From UBA4615 sp964399635 (lineage in GTDB: Bacteria; Pseudomonadota; Gammaproteobacteria; Burkholderiales; Burkholderiaceae_E), in the NCBI GenBank assembly GCA_964399635.1, contig CAYNRU010000044.1, positions 62,001 to 126,000 of the forward strand: a stretch of DNA of 64,000 nt, written 5' to 3'. Every line of letters starts with the position of its first letter. The first letter of the stretch is position 1. Positions 54,165 to 62,157 of this stretch are shown here, piece after piece. Both the position numbers and the translations under genes were made by a program. The notes beneath the pieces were generated by a model. The model ran no database searches and had not been told where the DNA came from. It worked only from the letters and a program-made list of their open reading frames with translations.

Positions 54165-55112
54165 TCAGCGGCCGGCAGACCCGAGGCGGGCGAGTTGCTC
54201 CGCGGTCGGCTCGAACCGGGAGCCGTAGCGGCCCGAAAGCTCCCGCGAGCGGGCCGCGAATCGGCCGGCCGCGTCGGAGCTCGCCAGGCCGAGCGCCGCG
54301 GCCGCGTCCCAGCGGACATCGGGGCCGAACGCCGATGCAAGCGCCTCCAGCGGCTCGTTCTGCACGCCCGACAGCGCGGCCAGCACCGCCGCATGCACGA
54401 GCCGGTCGCGTACATCCTCGGCCGGGATCTTGCCGCGGCTGCGCTCGAAGGTCTTCAGGCCCGACCACAGTTGCGGCGGCTCGGAGCTGTAGTCGTAGAA
54501 GCCCGCGCCGCCCTGGCGGCCGCTTCGCTTGAAGCCGTGGGCCATCTTCTCGACCACGTAGACCGCCGACTCGGTCATGGTCTTCGACTGCACCTTGTGC
54601 GCGGGCTTGCGGGCGCCGGTGGGGGCGGCCACCACGACGACGGCCGGCCGGGCGTGCCCGTGTGCCGTCGGCGGCGCGTGATCGTGCCCGTGCCCGTGCT
54701 CATGAGCAGGGTCATGGGCGTGGCCATCCGTGTGGTCGTGATCATGCGAATGATCGTGGCCACAGGAGTGACCGTGTTGGTGATCGTGGTCGTGCCCTGC
54801 TGCCGGGGCTGCCTTGGCATGGCCGTGGCCGTGCCCCTCGTGCGAGTGACCGTGTCCCAGCGCATCGAGCTCTGCGTGGAGCGCATGATCCAGAGTCTTC
54901 AAGGACACCGCGTCGATCAGCGCGAGGACACCCTGAGGCATCGCAGCGCCCGCTGCGGCGGCCTCGATCACGGCAGCCGGCACCCCGTCCCCCAGGAGCG
55001 CCAGGGCTTCGTGGAGCAGCGCGGCGGTGGCCGGCTCGCCGTACAGCCCGAGGCCGGGCTGGCGGGGCTCAGTGGTGTCTCGTGTCATGGGGGCGTGCGT
55101 CTCGTGCGCCAC
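54165..55112 (-). CDS. 3-hydroxyacyl-CoA dehydrogenase C-terminal-like protein with a His-rich insertion
   Basis: A 315-residue protein of unusual make-up. Residues about 20-85 (LLHEALALLGDGVPAAVIEAAAAGAAMPQGVLALIDAVSLKTL) and about 180-250 (HGFKRSGRQGGAGFYDYSSEPPQLWSGL ... IPAEDVRDRLVHAAVLAAL) resemble the two helical parts of the C-terminal domain of FadB/FadJ-type 3-hydroxyacyl-CoA dehydrogenase. The NAD-binding domain is missing. Between them lies an insertion (about 86-153) with 25 His among 68 residues, mostly HGH/HDH repeats, plus one Cys. It may bind Ni, Zn or Cu. No signal peptide is seen. The function is unknown. Confidence 0.7.
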   Translation of the reverse strand: MAHETHAPMTRDTTEPRQPGLGLYGEPATAALLHEALALLGDGVPAAVIEAAAAGAAMPQGVLALIDAVSLKTLDHALHAELDALGHGHSHEGHGHGHAKAAPAAGHDHDHQHGHSCGHDHSHDHDHTDGHAHDPAHEHGHGHDHAPPTAHGHARPAVVVVAAPTGARKPAHKVQSKTMTESAVYVVEKMAHGFKRSGRQGGAGFYDYSSEPPQLWSGLKTFERSRGKIPAEDVRDRLVHAAVLAALSGVQNEPLEALASAFGPDVRWDAAAALGLASSDAAGRFAARSRELSGRYGSRFEPTAEQLARLGSAGR

Positions 55113-55238
55113 AGGCTGCAGCGCGATCCCCCAATCATATCGCTACCCGGTGGTACGGCCCGGGCAGGGTCATCGCGGCCCCCGCTGGGGCGGTGCGCCT
55201 CACAGAGGCGGGCGCAGGGCGGGACGAGGGCCGCCCGC

Positions 55239-58211
55239 TCAGCTCGCGTTGCGATACCGGATGCGACGGACCTGCGGGCGGCGCTCCGTGGCGCTGTATT
55301 CCGTCAGCAGGGTGATGACCTCGGGATTCGTCACCAGCGCTCCACTCGACATCGCGGCCGTCACGATATCCGGCGAGATCGGCCGCACCAGCCCGAAGCC
55401 CTGTCCGTAGTCGACCCCGAGTTCGATCAGCGAGGCGATCGTATCCGGCGTTTCGGCCCATTCCGCGATGCTACGCATGCCGAGCTCGTGGGTCAGGTCC
55501 ACGATCGTTCGCGTGATCGCGTAGTTGGCCGGGTTGCGGTTGATGTCCTTCACGAAGCTGCCGTCGATCTTGATGAAGTCTGCCGGGATTTCCTTCAGAT
55601 AATTGAAGGACGTGTATCCCGCGCCAAAGTCGTCCAGCGCCACCTTGCTGCCGTATGCACGCACTCGGTCCACGAAGTGCTGCGTCGAACCGATGTCGTG
55701 CAGCGCGACGCTTTCCGTGATCTCGAAGCACAGCTTGGTCATCGCGAACGGGTGCTCCGCGATCATCGAGAACGCGTCGCTCACGAAGCGCGTGTCGTTC
55801 AGCGACGCCCCGCTGATGTTGATCGTCGCGAACGCCAGGCGCTCGCGATGCTCGGGATGATCGTCAAGCCACTCCAGCGTGCTGCGAAGCACCCACCGAT
55901 CGATATTCGACATCAGACCGTTGCGCTCCGCGGCGCCGATGAACTTGCCGGGTGGGATGACCGTGTTGTTCTCGCCCCGCATCCGGATCAGAACTTCGTA
56001 GTTCAGCGAAGACATCGCCGACTGCAGCGCAACGATCGGCTGGAACTCCAGGAAGTAGCGTTCCGTCGGCACCCGCTGCTGCAGGTCTGCGACCACCTGG
56101 AGCTCTTCGAGGTGCGTACGCAGCGCCGAGTCCTGGTCGTTCAGTCGCACCACGCAGTTCCGGCCACGCGCCTTGGCCTCGCCGCAGGCACGGTCGGCCG
56201 CCGCCATCGCATCCACGAACGACATGGAGCGCTCGAGCGCAACGACGCCGACGCTGACAGTTACATTCAGGCCTTTGCTATCGATGTCGAACGGGGCCTC
56301 GCTGATCGCATCTCGGATGCGCTCGGTAAGGCCTGCTACCGAATGGTCCGGGCAATCGAAGAACACGACAACAAAGCCGTCCGCGATCCGGGCGATGCTG
56401 TCGCCCTCGCGTACTGCGTTACTTAGGCGCACTGCCGACTGCTGGAGCAGAGAGTCGCCCGTGCCATGCCCATGCAGATCGTTGATGAGCTTGAACCGGT
56501 CCAGGTCGATATACGCGAGCGCACAGGGTAGGCCGAGTGCCGCCTGATCGAGCGCGCGTGCGATCGTCGCCTCGAGCCCGCGCCGGTTCAACAGCCCGGT
56601 GAGGTGGTCATGATCCACGAGGTGCCGCAGCTGGGTCTCCGCAGCCTTGCGTGTGGAGATGTCCTGGATCGACCCCTCGATCGTGTTTCCTTTGGAGGTG
56701 ACTCGGGCTAGGAACCAGCGGTTTGATCCGTCTTTCCCAGGCAAACGTAGCTCGATGTCAGGACCATTTTGTACAGAGGCCGCAGATCTAAGTCGATCGA
56801 AGGCATGTGAGCCGAGCAAATCATTGATAGAAGCCAACTGCTCAGAGTCAGGTTTGTCAGTAATGCCGAACATCGCGCAGAAAGATGGGTTGCGCAGTGT
56901 GATCAGACCAGCGCGGTCAAGGCTGAACAAACCGACAGGCATCGAGTTGTAGTTTTCCCTAAAGCGGGCCAGTACAGACAAGGCACTCGCTTGAGCACTT
57001 ACGCGCCCCGAGCGCTCGATCTTGATGCGTTCAGAAAGAGCAATTCCGGCAAGAAGGGCCGAGAAGATCGCACCAGTAACGCTGTTAAGCAGGAGCGGCT
57101 TTCCAAGTAAGACCCCGGACGCAAATGCGACTTCACTCGCTAATCCTCCGAGGGTAACGAGCCAGGAAGCCCCATACCAGATGGCGACAGTCGAACCAGT
57201 CTTGATAAATATGCGAACCGTTAGCCACATCAAGATAATGAGGCCTGGAATTACGACAGTCCACAGTACGGGCAAGAACAGCCTATGCGGCAAGGCGACT
57301 GCAGCGATCAGCAGCGCTCCGGACACAATCATCAAGATTCGTATGATATTGCTTACCCGAAGCTTAGCGACGTCCTTCTTGAAGATGCCTTGGAAAAGTG
57401 CAACCATGAGTAGGGCATACGCCGCCAAGGGAAGATTCTTGACCAAAGTCGGGTAGTCTTCCGCCGTGCTTAGTCCAAGCCATGCGAAATCCCAGCCTCC
57501 CGAGAATGACGCGACTCTCAAGCCTGCAATGACCCAAGCAGAGAATACAAAAAATGTGGTGTCGCGCGTGAGTACTGAAATCAATGCTCCGAACGCAGCG
57601 ATCATCAACAAGCTTCCGAACAACACACCGCCAGCTTGATCAAACTGACGGTTGGCTAGCTCGAGTTCAGTGCTGTTCCAATGCTCGACTGATATTCGTG
57701 CCGGACCTGCGGATTCAACGCGGACCAAGAGTCGTGCGTCATTCGTACCTGCAGGAATTTCGATCCAGTATCCAGCGAGGCTTTGGTGGAGGCCGATGGG
57801 TGCTTCTCCCCGCGCTCCCGATCCGAGTCCAACTACGTCGCCTGATTGATCAAGGACCCACGCGGAAAGGCGTTGAGCGTGCCTTGAGGGAAGAAAGAAA
57901 GCTCGAGATTCGCTCGAATCTTCAGGGATAGGCTTGCTGAGGATCCAAATTGCATGTTCGACGCGGTTCGTCTGAAGCTCCGAGACGGATTTTGCGTCGA
58001 TCAGCAGTGCTGCAAGTGCCGTCGTGTAGTCATTCTTGCCGTAGGAGGCCTGGATCGCCTTGAACTCGACCTTGAGTCCCTTCGATACCGATTGAGTGGC
58101 GGAAAGCAGGAAATAGGCCAAGCCGAAGCCGGCGACGATGGCCAACATGCAGACCGCAGCGGTGGTCTTTGCGAGCGGCTTCGAGAAGCGTCTGATGACG
58201 CGGTTGACCAT
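55239..58211 (-). CDS. Membrane 7TM sensor with PAS, degenerate GGDEF and EAL domains
   Basis: A 990-residue c-di-GMP-related protein. TM1 is at about 15-37, then a periplasmic region to about 190 and seven membrane helices to about 395 (7TMR-DISM-like). A PAS-like domain follows (NSMPVGLFSLDRAGLITLRN). The GGDEF domain, near residue 609, reads ARIADGFVVV, so the GGDEF signature is lost and cyclase activity is unlikely. The EAL domain reads NYEVLIRM (near 738) and keeps INISGASLND, ALDDFGAGYTSFNYL and FIKIDGSFV, so phosphodiesterase activity is plausible. DNA upstream of the GGDEF-coding part (above about 56650) is clearly lower in GC. It is divergent from the methyltransferase-like gene. Confidence 0.88.
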   Translation of the reverse strand: MVNRVIRRFSKPLAKTTAAVCMLAIVAGFGLAYFLLSATQSVSKGLKVEFKAIQASYGKNDYTTALAALLIDAKSVSELQTNRVEHAIWILSKPIPEDSSESRAFFLPSRHAQRLSAWVLDQSGDVVGLGSGARGEAPIGLHQSLAGYWIEIPAGTNDARLLVRVESAGPARISVEHWNSTELELANRQFDQAGGVLFGSLLMIAAFGALISVLTRDTTFFVFSAWVIAGLRVASFSGGWDFAWLGLSTAEDYPTLVKNLPLAAYALLMVALFQGIFKKDVAKLRVSNIIRILMIVSGALLIAAVALPHRLFLPVLWTVVIPGLIILMWLTVRIFIKTGSTVAIWYGASWLVTLGGLASEVAFASGVLLGKPLLLNSVTGAIFSALLAGIALSERIKIERSGRVSAQASALSVLARFRENYNSMPVGLFSLDRAGLITLRNPSFCAMFGITDKPDSEQLASINDLLGSHAFDRLRSAASVQNGPDIELRLPGKDGSNRWFLARVTSKGNTIEGSIQDISTRKAAETQLRHLVDHDHLTGLLNRRGLEATIARALDQAALGLPCALAYIDLDRFKLINDLHGHGTGDSLLQQSAVRLSNAVREGDSIARIADGFVVVFFDCPDHSVAGLTERIRDAISEAPFDIDSKGLNVTVSVGVVALERSMSFVDAMAAADRACGEAKARGRNCVVRLNDQDSALRTHLEELQVVADLQQRVPTERYFLEFQPIVALQSAMSSLNYEVLIRMRGENNTVIPPGKFIGAAERNGLMSNIDRWVLRSTLEWLDDHPEHRERLAFATINISGASLNDTRFVSDAFSMIAEHPFAMTKLCFEITESVALHDIGSTQHFVDRVRAYGSKVALDDFGAGYTSFNYLKEIPADFIKIDGSFVKDINRNPANYAITRTIVDLTHELGMRSIAEWAETPDTIASLIELGVDYGQGFGLVRPISPDIVTAAMSSGALVTNPEVITLLTEYSATERRPQVRRIRYRNAS

Positions 58212-58257
58212 TACGGTAGTTCGCCTAGGAACCCGACAATTCGAACTCCGCTAGACT

Positions 58258-58273
58258 ACCTAGGCCACTAGGT
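58258..58273. repeat. Palindrome between divergent sensor and methyltransferase genes
   Basis: ACCTAG-GCCA-CTAGGT, a perfect 6-bp inverted repeat with a 4-base centre, sits in the 172-base region between the two divergent start codons. It shares CCTA-N-TAGG with the inverted repeat at 59891-59909. It could be an operator. Confidence 0.5.
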
Positions 58274-58383
58274 CTGCTTCGGCGCTGGGCGACGAGTGGA
58301 GGAAACGCTAGGAATAGCGGTGGTATCCCCCCCAAAGCGTGTTGCAGTTACGTAGTACGCGCGAATCTCCAGGCACTGAATCC

Positions 58384-58944
58384 ATGCGTCACGGAATCAT
58401 CTTGCTCTTCTTGGTGTGTATCGTTTACTTCGGCTGGGCACGCCGAAATTACTTCATTCAGACCACGGCAACACCATCCCTGCGTCGCGGATTGCGCCCG
58501 ATAGGGACGGTCCTGTCGGTAGTCAACCTAGTTGCAATAGCTACTTCCGGAATAGATGAAGTCGGAGTCCAAGGAGTGGCTGCCTTGGGCAGTCTCATCG
58601 CCGCCTTGCTGCTTTTCTTTGCTGCAGCTAGGGCTCATGGCGATTCGCGGCCCGCCATAGCGTTCACGCCGGAGCCACCGAGGGCATTGACGTTCGGCGG
58701 ACCCTATCGATGGGTACGCCATCCGATCTACACCTCCTACCTGTTGTTTTGGGTGGGGGCGCTTATTGCTGCGCCAAACATAGTGACAGGTGCGTCGATA
58801 GTGGTTATGTTTTCTTTGTACTTGCGTGCTGCCATCGAAGAGGAGCAGATAATTGCCAATTCTCTCTTGGGCGAGCAGTACCTTGTCTATACGCGCAGAG
58901 TCGGGAGGTTCTTCCCGAGGCTCATAAGTCGAACCCGGGGTTAG
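58384..58944 (+). CDS. Isoprenylcysteine carboxyl methyltransferase-like membrane protein
   Basis: A protein of about 186 residues with four to five membrane helices. The C-terminal catalytic signature of the ICMT/PEMT-like methyltransferases is clear: GGPYRWVRHPIYTSYLLFW, then EEEQIIANSLLGEQYLVYTRRVGRFFPRL. These enzymes methylate carboxyl or amino groups of lipid-like substrates with SAM. The ATG at 58384 (MRHGIILLF) gives a natural hydrophobic start; GTG 58339 is possible. Its stop interlocks with that of the convergent FeeM-like gene (4-base overlap). The GC content is well below most of the window. Confidence 0.82.
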   Translation: MRHGIILLFLVCIVYFGWARRNYFIQTTATPSLRRGLRPIGTVLSVVNLVAIATSGIDEVGVQGVAALGSLIAALLLFFAAARAHGDSRPAIAFTPEPPRALTFGGPYRWVRHPIYTSYLLFWVGALIAAPNIVTGASIVVMFSLYLRAAIEEEQIIANSLLGEQYLVYTRRVGRFFPRLISRTRG

Positions 58945-59702
58945 ATGAGAGGGGCGTCGCCATTAAAAAGCTCTGATAACTCGATCGTCGGTCTGGAGCG
59001 CGGGCGGCCCCACATGTTGCTGACTGAGGCAAATATCTCGATGTCTGGATGGAATCTGCGAACCATGAAGACGTAAAGAGGGTGGTTAGCTTCGAACCAC
59101 CGCCGTTCGGCAGTAGGTACTTCGAACGCCAGTATGCGATGCGGGAGCCCTCGAGCGGACTTGAGGGGGCGCAACGCCTTGTCATCAAAGACGTCGACAA
59201 ACCCGAGATTGAGATAGTCCTGCTCTAGTGGAGGGCGGGCGCCGATCAGTACCCATTCGACTTGTTTCGCTAAGCAATACCTATGCATTGCCTTGAACAA
59301 AGCAAGTTTCACAAGCCGACCGCGTACCCCAGCCTTTACGCCCAGCCTAGACACTCCAGCGAGCGGGCGATCTTTGAACATCGACGGCAGGTCGATAGAT
59401 GCTTCGATGGGCAAGGGGGAGGCGAAGTTCGTTTGAATTCGGATTGTCCCGAGAGGCTCGCCGTCTGTCTTGCCTTCCGCAAGGAAGACTATTGAATCGA
59501 CGTCCTTGTCGACCTCTTCAGGGGCTGCGAGCACATCGCCAAGTGTTGGAACGTGGCGCGCGTACGCCTCAGATCGGATGCGCACCGCTTGGCTCAACTG
59601 GCGGTCGTTCCTGACTGTCTGGACTCGAAACGGCAGTTCCATCCGTTTCGCGGGTTTCGAAGCTTGCGCGTACGGGTTGATTCGTGCGTCGTCTCTCTCC
59701 AT
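58941..59702 (-). CDS. N-acyl amino acid synthase FeeM-like / autoinducer-synthase-fold acyltransferase
   Basis: A 253-residue soluble protein. The core (FRVQTVRNDRQLSQAVRIRSEAYARH ... DSIVFLAEGK ... PLGTIRIQTNF ... AGVSRLGVKAGVRGRLVKLALFKAMHRYCLAKQVEWVLIGARPPL) matches the GNAT-related fold shared by FeeM N-acyl amino acid synthases and acyl-homoserine lactone synthases. FeeM joins an acyl chain from acyl carrier protein to an amino acid. The specific product is unknown. It is convergent with the methyltransferase-like gene and divergent from the hybrid kinase. Sampled lines have about half GC, unlike the surrounding chromosome. Confidence 0.75.
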   Translation of the reverse strand: MERDDARINPYAQASKPAKRMELPFRVQTVRNDRQLSQAVRIRSEAYARHVPTLGDVLAAPEEVDKDVDSIVFLAEGKTDGEPLGTIRIQTNFASPLPIEASIDLPSMFKDRPLAGVSRLGVKAGVRGRLVKLALFKAMHRYCLAKQVEWVLIGARPPLEQDYLNLGFVDVFDDKALRPLKSARGLPHRILAFEVPTAERRWFEANHPLYVFMVRRFHPDIEIFASVSNMWGRPRSRPTIELSELFNGDAPLI

Positions 59703-60301
59703 ATCTAACTTCGTTCGATCCTTCCGCCCTGCGGTGTTCGAGCTGGGCCTAGTACATGCCCGTCAACCGACACTTTGCCGCATCGATTCGCGTGTGGGTG
59801 CAATCAATCGCACCGTTTGCCTAATGGCTCGGTGGTCCCGCAGTCTGGCAACTAGCTCTGGCTCTGTGCTGTTGTTTTCCGGTGGTAGGCCTGCCTAACA
59901 ACTAGGCAGCGCAATCTTTGCACCTGTACCTACGATAAGCGAAGGTCGCCGAAGCACACTCAGTCAGCTGCAAGTTTCAGAAGTGATGTACCCAACTGGC
60001 GTTGTCGTTCGCGAGGCTCACGGCAGGTTGAAGGATACCTATTCACTATGCCTATTTCATGTCTTGTCGGCTTGCGAGTGATTCCTAACAGGTTGTAATT
60101 TAACAGAAGTTTCGGGGCTTGGTGAGCGGATCTGATGGATCGAAATTTGTCAATAGAACTCGTGACCAATTGTGGCGGCCATGTCACTAGGAAGAATAGC
60201 CGCCGTGGCTAGGCTTTCGGCGTCGGCCCCATACCGTGAGATCGAATGCCGGGTTCGGAGGCATCGGTCTGGGCTAGGTGTTAGGGATTTGAGGTGATGG
60301 G
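59703..60301. other. Long AT-richer intergenic region between divergent genes
   Basis: 599 bases separate the FeeM-like gene (-) from the hybrid kinase gene (+). No family-like protein or tRNA is seen. It contains a 7-bp inverted repeat (59891-59909), six CTAG tetranucleotides and an AT-rich patch around 60061-60120 (27 of 60 bases are G or C). Both divergent promoters should lie here. Confidence 0.6.
59891..59909. repeat. Inverted repeat in the divergent control region
   Basis: CTGCCTA-ACAAC-TAGGCAG is a perfect 7-bp inverted repeat with a 5-base centre. It lies about 190 bases before the FeeM-like start and about 390 bases before the kinase start. There is no T run, so an operator is more likely than a terminator. 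Confidence 0.5.
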
Positions 60302-62134
60302 ATGAGTACGGGCATGCGTTTGGGACCAGGCTCCCACTATCGCGAGGATGTCGGTAGCGAGCGGGCGTTCCTCGCTGAATTCAGGCAAGAAGCTACGAAC
60401 TGGGCCGCCTACGCTGCGATAGCAGGCGCGCTGCTGTTTCTTGTCTTTCTTGCTGTGGCTTGGCTGAGCGAACGCCATACGGTAGCCGCATTGGTGATTC
60501 GCGCCTTCTTGGTAGCTTTCCTCCTCTCGGTCGCGGTGACCTTGTGGTGGAGGAAAGGAGTCTCCGTTGACAACTATGTAGCGATTGCTGGGTTTGCCAG
60601 TGCGGTGGCGCTCGGTGGAACTGTGCTCTTGCAGGCGCTTCCCGGTGGCGGATCGCAGGCGGTCGCGGTACAAGCCTCGCCAGCAATCATGTTTGGTCTC
60701 TTTCTCCATTACGCGTTTCTCAGATTGCCGCTACGCGTTTCGGCATCAATCGGATGGTCAGTGGGCGCTGCCGCGGTCATGTGGGCACCGATGGTTACTG
60801 GTGGGAGCGAGACGGTTCGGAACGCTGTGTACCTTTCATTCGCCAATATCTTCGGCATGGTCATCTGCCGCCTCATCGAGTCGCGCGAGCGCGAGCTGTT
60901 CCACCAGCGCCGGCAGGCCGAGGCGGCGCGTATAGAGGCGCGTGAGCGGCAGGGCGCGGCCGAGGAGGCAAATCGACAGAAGACACGCCTGATCGCCGCC
61001 GTCAGCCATGACCTGCGGCAGCCGATGACGGCAGCGGTCGCACACCTCGACGTGCTCCAGCTGCGGCTCGAGCGCGGCGATCACAAGGGTGCTTGCCTCC
61101 AGGCCGCCAAGGCTCAGGCAGCAGTGGCCGTGCTCGGTACGACGCTCGATCATCTGCTGACGGCTGCCCGCTACGACAGCGGTACGGAGGCGTTGCGAGT
61201 GGAACTCACGGAGCTCGCGCCGCTGCTCAAGGAGCTCCATGAGGCCTTCGCGCCCGAGGCGGCGGCGCGAGGGATCGAGCTTCGTATCCGGCTCCCTCGC
61301 GATCGGGTGCTGCTCGACACTGACCGGCGCTCGATCCACCGGGTGATGAGTAACCTGATCTCCAACGCGATCAAGTTCACGGACCGCCGGCCGGATCGGC
61401 ACGGTGGCGTGCTGGTAACCGCGCGGCTCAAGGGGCGGGTCTGCCGCCTGGATATCGTCGACACGGGGATCGGCATCCAGCCTGAGGACGTCGAAGAGAT
61501 CTGGAAGCCCTACGTGCAGCTCAATAACGTCGAGCGCGACCGTGAACGGGGGCTGGGCCTCGGGTTGTACCTGGTGCAGCGGATCGTCGAGCAGCTCCCG
61601 GGGCATGCGGTCGGGATGCGCTCCAAGCCCGGGCGCGGCTCGCGCTTCACGCTCACGGTGCCCGGTTGCCGGCTGGACGGGGGGCGGGAGGCGGCGCCGC
61701 TGGTGGTGGGCCCGGTGGCCCGGGCGGACGTGTCGCCGCTCATCGGCGCTTATGTCATGTTGCTCGAAGACGATCTCGACGCGAGGGTCTCGCTGGCCAC
61801 GCTGCTCGGGGAGTGGGGCGTTCTGGTCGACTCGGGTGCCACGCTCGGGCAGTTGTTCGACGGCGACTCGGAACCGGAGAGACTGGTGGACGCGATCGTC
61901 TGCGACTACCGGCTCGCCGCCGGGGTGACCGGTATCGATGCGATTGCAAGCATCCGAAACCGCCTGGGGTATGCTCCTCATGCGGTGCTGATCACTGGCG
62001 AGGCGGACATCGCACCGCTGCGCAAGATGGTCGGGCCGAGCACTGCTGTGCTGCACAAGCCCTTCTCGTCCGATGTGCTCGCCGGGCTCCTGCTCGACGC
62101 GGTTCGCGCGATGCGCCAGATGGAGGAGGGGTGA
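60302..62134 (+). CDS. Six-helix hybrid sensor histidine kinase with C-terminal receiver
   Basis: A 610-residue hybrid kinase. Six membrane helices span about residues 35-190 with short loops and almost no periplasmic domain. A coiled-coil linker leads to the H-box VSHDLRQPMTA (His236), the N-box NLISNAIKF, DTGIGI and GLGLGLYLV. The receiver has acidic residues in MLLEDDLDA, phosphoacceptor Asp535 in VCDYRLA and the lysine in LHKPF. This 6TM-kinase-receiver order is like CqsS/LqsS small-molecule sensors. A GAGG site precedes the ATG. GC is lower over the membrane part and rises sharply from about 60860. An acyl-CoA dehydrogenase gene follows after 23 bases. Confidence 0.88.
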   Translation: MSTGMRLGPGSHYREDVGSERAFLAEFRQEATNWAAYAAIAGALLFLVFLAVAWLSERHTVAALVIRAFLVAFLLSVAVTLWWRKGVSVDNYVAIAGFASAVALGGTVLLQALPGGGSQAVAVQASPAIMFGLFLHYAFLRLPLRVSASIGWSVGAAAVMWAPMVTGGSETVRNAVYLSFANIFGMVICRLIESRERELFHQRRQAEAARIEARERQGAAEEANRQKTRLIAAVSHDLRQPMTAAVAHLDVLQLRLERGDHKGACLQAAKAQAAVAVLGTTLDHLLTAARYDSGTEALRVELTELAPLLKELHEAFAPEAAARGIELRIRLPRDRVLLDTDRRSIHRVMSNLISNAIKFTDRRPDRHGGVLVTARLKGRVCRLDIVDTGIGIQPEDVEEIWKPYVQLNNVERDRERGLGLGLYLVQRIVEQLPGHAVGMRSKPGRGSRFTLTVPGCRLDGGREAAPLVVGPVARADVSPLIGAYVMLLEDDLDARVSLATLLGEWGVLVDSGATLGQLFDGDSEPERLVDAIVCDYRLAAGVTGIDAIASIRNRLGYAPHAVLITGEADIAPLRKMVGPSTAVLHKPFSSDVLAGLLLDAVRAMRQMEEG

Positions 62135-62157
62135 CACGACCCGCTTCTGAGGCGACC

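Noticed and set aside
59888..59909. GCCTAAC ... resembling the start of an integron attC site
   Set aside because: The opening heptamer fits the inverse core, but no matching GTTRRRY core lies within the 57-141 bases typical of attC. The nearest GTTAGG is near 60280, and no integrase is seen.
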